A stretch of 35,367 nucleotides of DNA from an uncultured Lachnospiraceae bacterium (GTDB lineage: Bacteria; Bacillota; Clostridia; Lachnospirales; Lachnospiraceae). The position numbers and the translations under genes were made by a program. The stretch's first letter is position 1; each line of letters starts with the position of its first letter. The notes beneath the pieces were generated by a model, which was not told the DNA's origin, did no database searches, and saw only the letters and a list, made by a program, of their open reading frames with translations. The DNA is taken from positions 1 through 35,367 of the forward strand of contig CACYJP010000024.1 of assembly GCA_902774725.1 (NCBI GenBank). The letters run 5' to 3'. Of the stretch, positions 34,319 to 35,367 are shown piece after piece.

Positions 34319-35367
34319 TTATTTTCTCGGTATTGAAACGAACACGCGGAATCCGTTTTCTGTGGAAATGTTTAACGAACCGTTTACTGCTTCGGTTCTT
34401 GTTCTTATATTTTCAAGCCCCATTCCTATATCGGATGAGCTTTTATTTTTATCAGCATCCTTTGTATAAGTGGCTGAGCCTTCAGCATCATAGTCGTGAA
34501 TAACCAGCTGATACATAGATGGGTGCTCGCTCAGACGGATATCCACATCGGGGTTACTGCTGTGCTTTATTATATTTGATATGCACTCCTTTGTGATTCC
34601 GATACAGGAGTATTTGACAGGGCGTGGCATATCATCTCCGATATCTATATCAAGATTGACCTTGAATTTTGACTTAAGCGGCTCAGCCAGCTGATTAATT
34701 GCCGCAGCCACATCAATTGATTCATCGTGAAGATCGTGGACACTGCTACGGATGTTATTCATGGCTGAGTCTAAGGTCTGCCTTACATCCTCAAGCTCTG
34801 AATGTACCGGCTCTTCTTTATGGATTGCAAGAAGTGCTCCCATCTGCAAAATCGCACGGGACAGTGTATGCCCTACGTTGTCATGTATCTCGCGTGCGAT
34901 GCGGTTTCGTTCGGCCAGCTGGGCGTTATAAACCTCACTGTCTCGTATACTTAACAGCTCCTGATTCTGCTTGCGGAGAAGTGCATTTTTTTCTGAGCTG
35001 TCATCTCTCAGCTTTTTAAAGTTACTGCTAAGCACCAGCTCTCGTTCGGTTCTGATATTCATAATAATTGCCACACCGGTCATCAGTATAAGAAAGATGA
35101 TGAGCGGGAGGCTCAGCGCACCCGCCGAGGCACTGAAGGCGATTAATAGAACTCCGAAGGCTATATAGTTTCTCAGATGTGCAAAATCATATGCGAGTAA
35201 TGGTGCTATGATAAGAGCAGAAGGATAGAAGAATAAGGCTACTGCGAAAACAATCTGAATAAATAACGCAGCGTACTCCTTAACTCCTTCCGGCGCCATT
35301 TTAAAGTCTGTGCGCTCTCTTGTGAGCAGGTAATAATTGATAGAGCTGAAGGCGACAGAGGTATAAA
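34319..35367 (-). CDS. Sensor histidine kinase, HisKA_3/NarX-type, 5' end outside window
   Basis: The frame stays open past ATG 35299 to the right edge, so the N terminus lies beyond the window and that ATG is probably internal. At least four membrane segments are visible (for example ALFIQIVFAVALFFYP and LSLPLIIFLILMTGVAIIM). A coiled coil leads to the dimerisation domain with the phospho-accepting His in AREIHDNVGH (codon about 34883). The ATPase domain shows the N-box ITKECISNIIKHS and the G-box GMGLENIRTR. It should phosphorylate the response regulator downstream. Small extracellular loops suggest sensing within the membrane or at its surface, as in LiaS/DesK-type kinases. Confidence 0.92.
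   Translation of the reverse strand, partial: YTSVAFSSINYYLLTRERTDFKMAPEGVKEYAALFIQIVFAVALFFYPSALIIAPLLAYDFAHLRNYIAFGVLLIAFSASAGALSLPLIIFLILMTGVAIIMNIRTERELVLSSNFKKLRDDSSEKNALLRKQNQELLSIRDSEVYNAQLAERNRIAREIHDNVGHTLSRAILQMGALLAIHKEEPVHSELEDVRQTLDSAMNNIRSSVHDLHDESIDVAAAINQLAEPLKSKFKVNLDIDIGDDMPRPVKYSCIGITKECISNIIKHSSNPDVDIRLSEHPSMYQLVIHDYDAEGSATYTKDADKNKSSSDIGMGLENIRTRTEAVNGSLNISTENGFRVFVSIPRK

Overview
The window looks like a chromosome segment from an anaerobic Gram-positive Clostridia, most likely a Lachnospiraceae close to Butyrivibrio or Lachnospira. This is inferred from the gdpP-rplI-dnaB order, strong GGAGG ribosome binding sites, an msmX-type shared sugar ATPase, a secreted protein with glycine-rich AGIGGG repeats and choline-binding-type wall repeats, and AT-rich spacers. 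No species-level marker is present. Genes are packed tightly and no stretch over 300 bases lacks a gene.

Layout. (1) 1-3568: housekeeping block of gdpP (5' end outside the window), rplI and dnaB. (2) 3575-5532, minus strand: a two-gene accessory unit, a short-chain dehydrogenase followed by a CARF-domain nuclease of the Card1/Can2 (DUF1887) family. No CRISPR array or cas gene is in view. (3) 5656-7606: a membrane protein with a LytR C-terminal domain and a monocistronic msmX/ugpC-type ATPase, each followed by an intrinsic terminator. (4) 7818-13265: a PucR/CdaR-type regulator, ftsE, ftsX, an EnvC/PcsB-like M23 hydrolase and a lipoprotein S41 protease, forming a division and wall-remodelling operon, then guaA with a strong terminator. 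(5) 15006-19262: a 1418-residue secreted surface protein. Its last wall-binding repeat is cut by a roughly 95-bp palindrome-rich insert.

(6) 19460-30973: a six-gene same-strand signalling locus. It encodes a lone HPt phosphotransfer protein, an amino-acid-permease/hybrid histidine kinase fusion, a receptor with two periplasmic solute-binding domains and a GGDEF cyclase domain, a second hybrid kinase with two receiver domains, a ParB-like/HAD fusion and a stand-alone HAD-like paralogue. The set lacks a classical DNA-binding response regulator. Visible outputs are c-di-GMP synthesis, phosphorelay through HPt, and the unexplained ParB/HAD pair. (7) 30979-35367: a small membrane protein (minus), a membrane-anchored YkuE-like metallophosphoesterase (plus), a zinc-ribbon/DUF4190-type membrane protein (plus), and a NarL-type response regulator with its histidine kinase (minus, kinase running off the right edge).

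The most unusual items are the orphan Card1-like gene translationally coupled to an SDR, the permease-kinase fusion within the six-gene signalling locus, the ParB-HAD plus HAD pair, and the GAA-loop hairpin element that truncates the surface protein.
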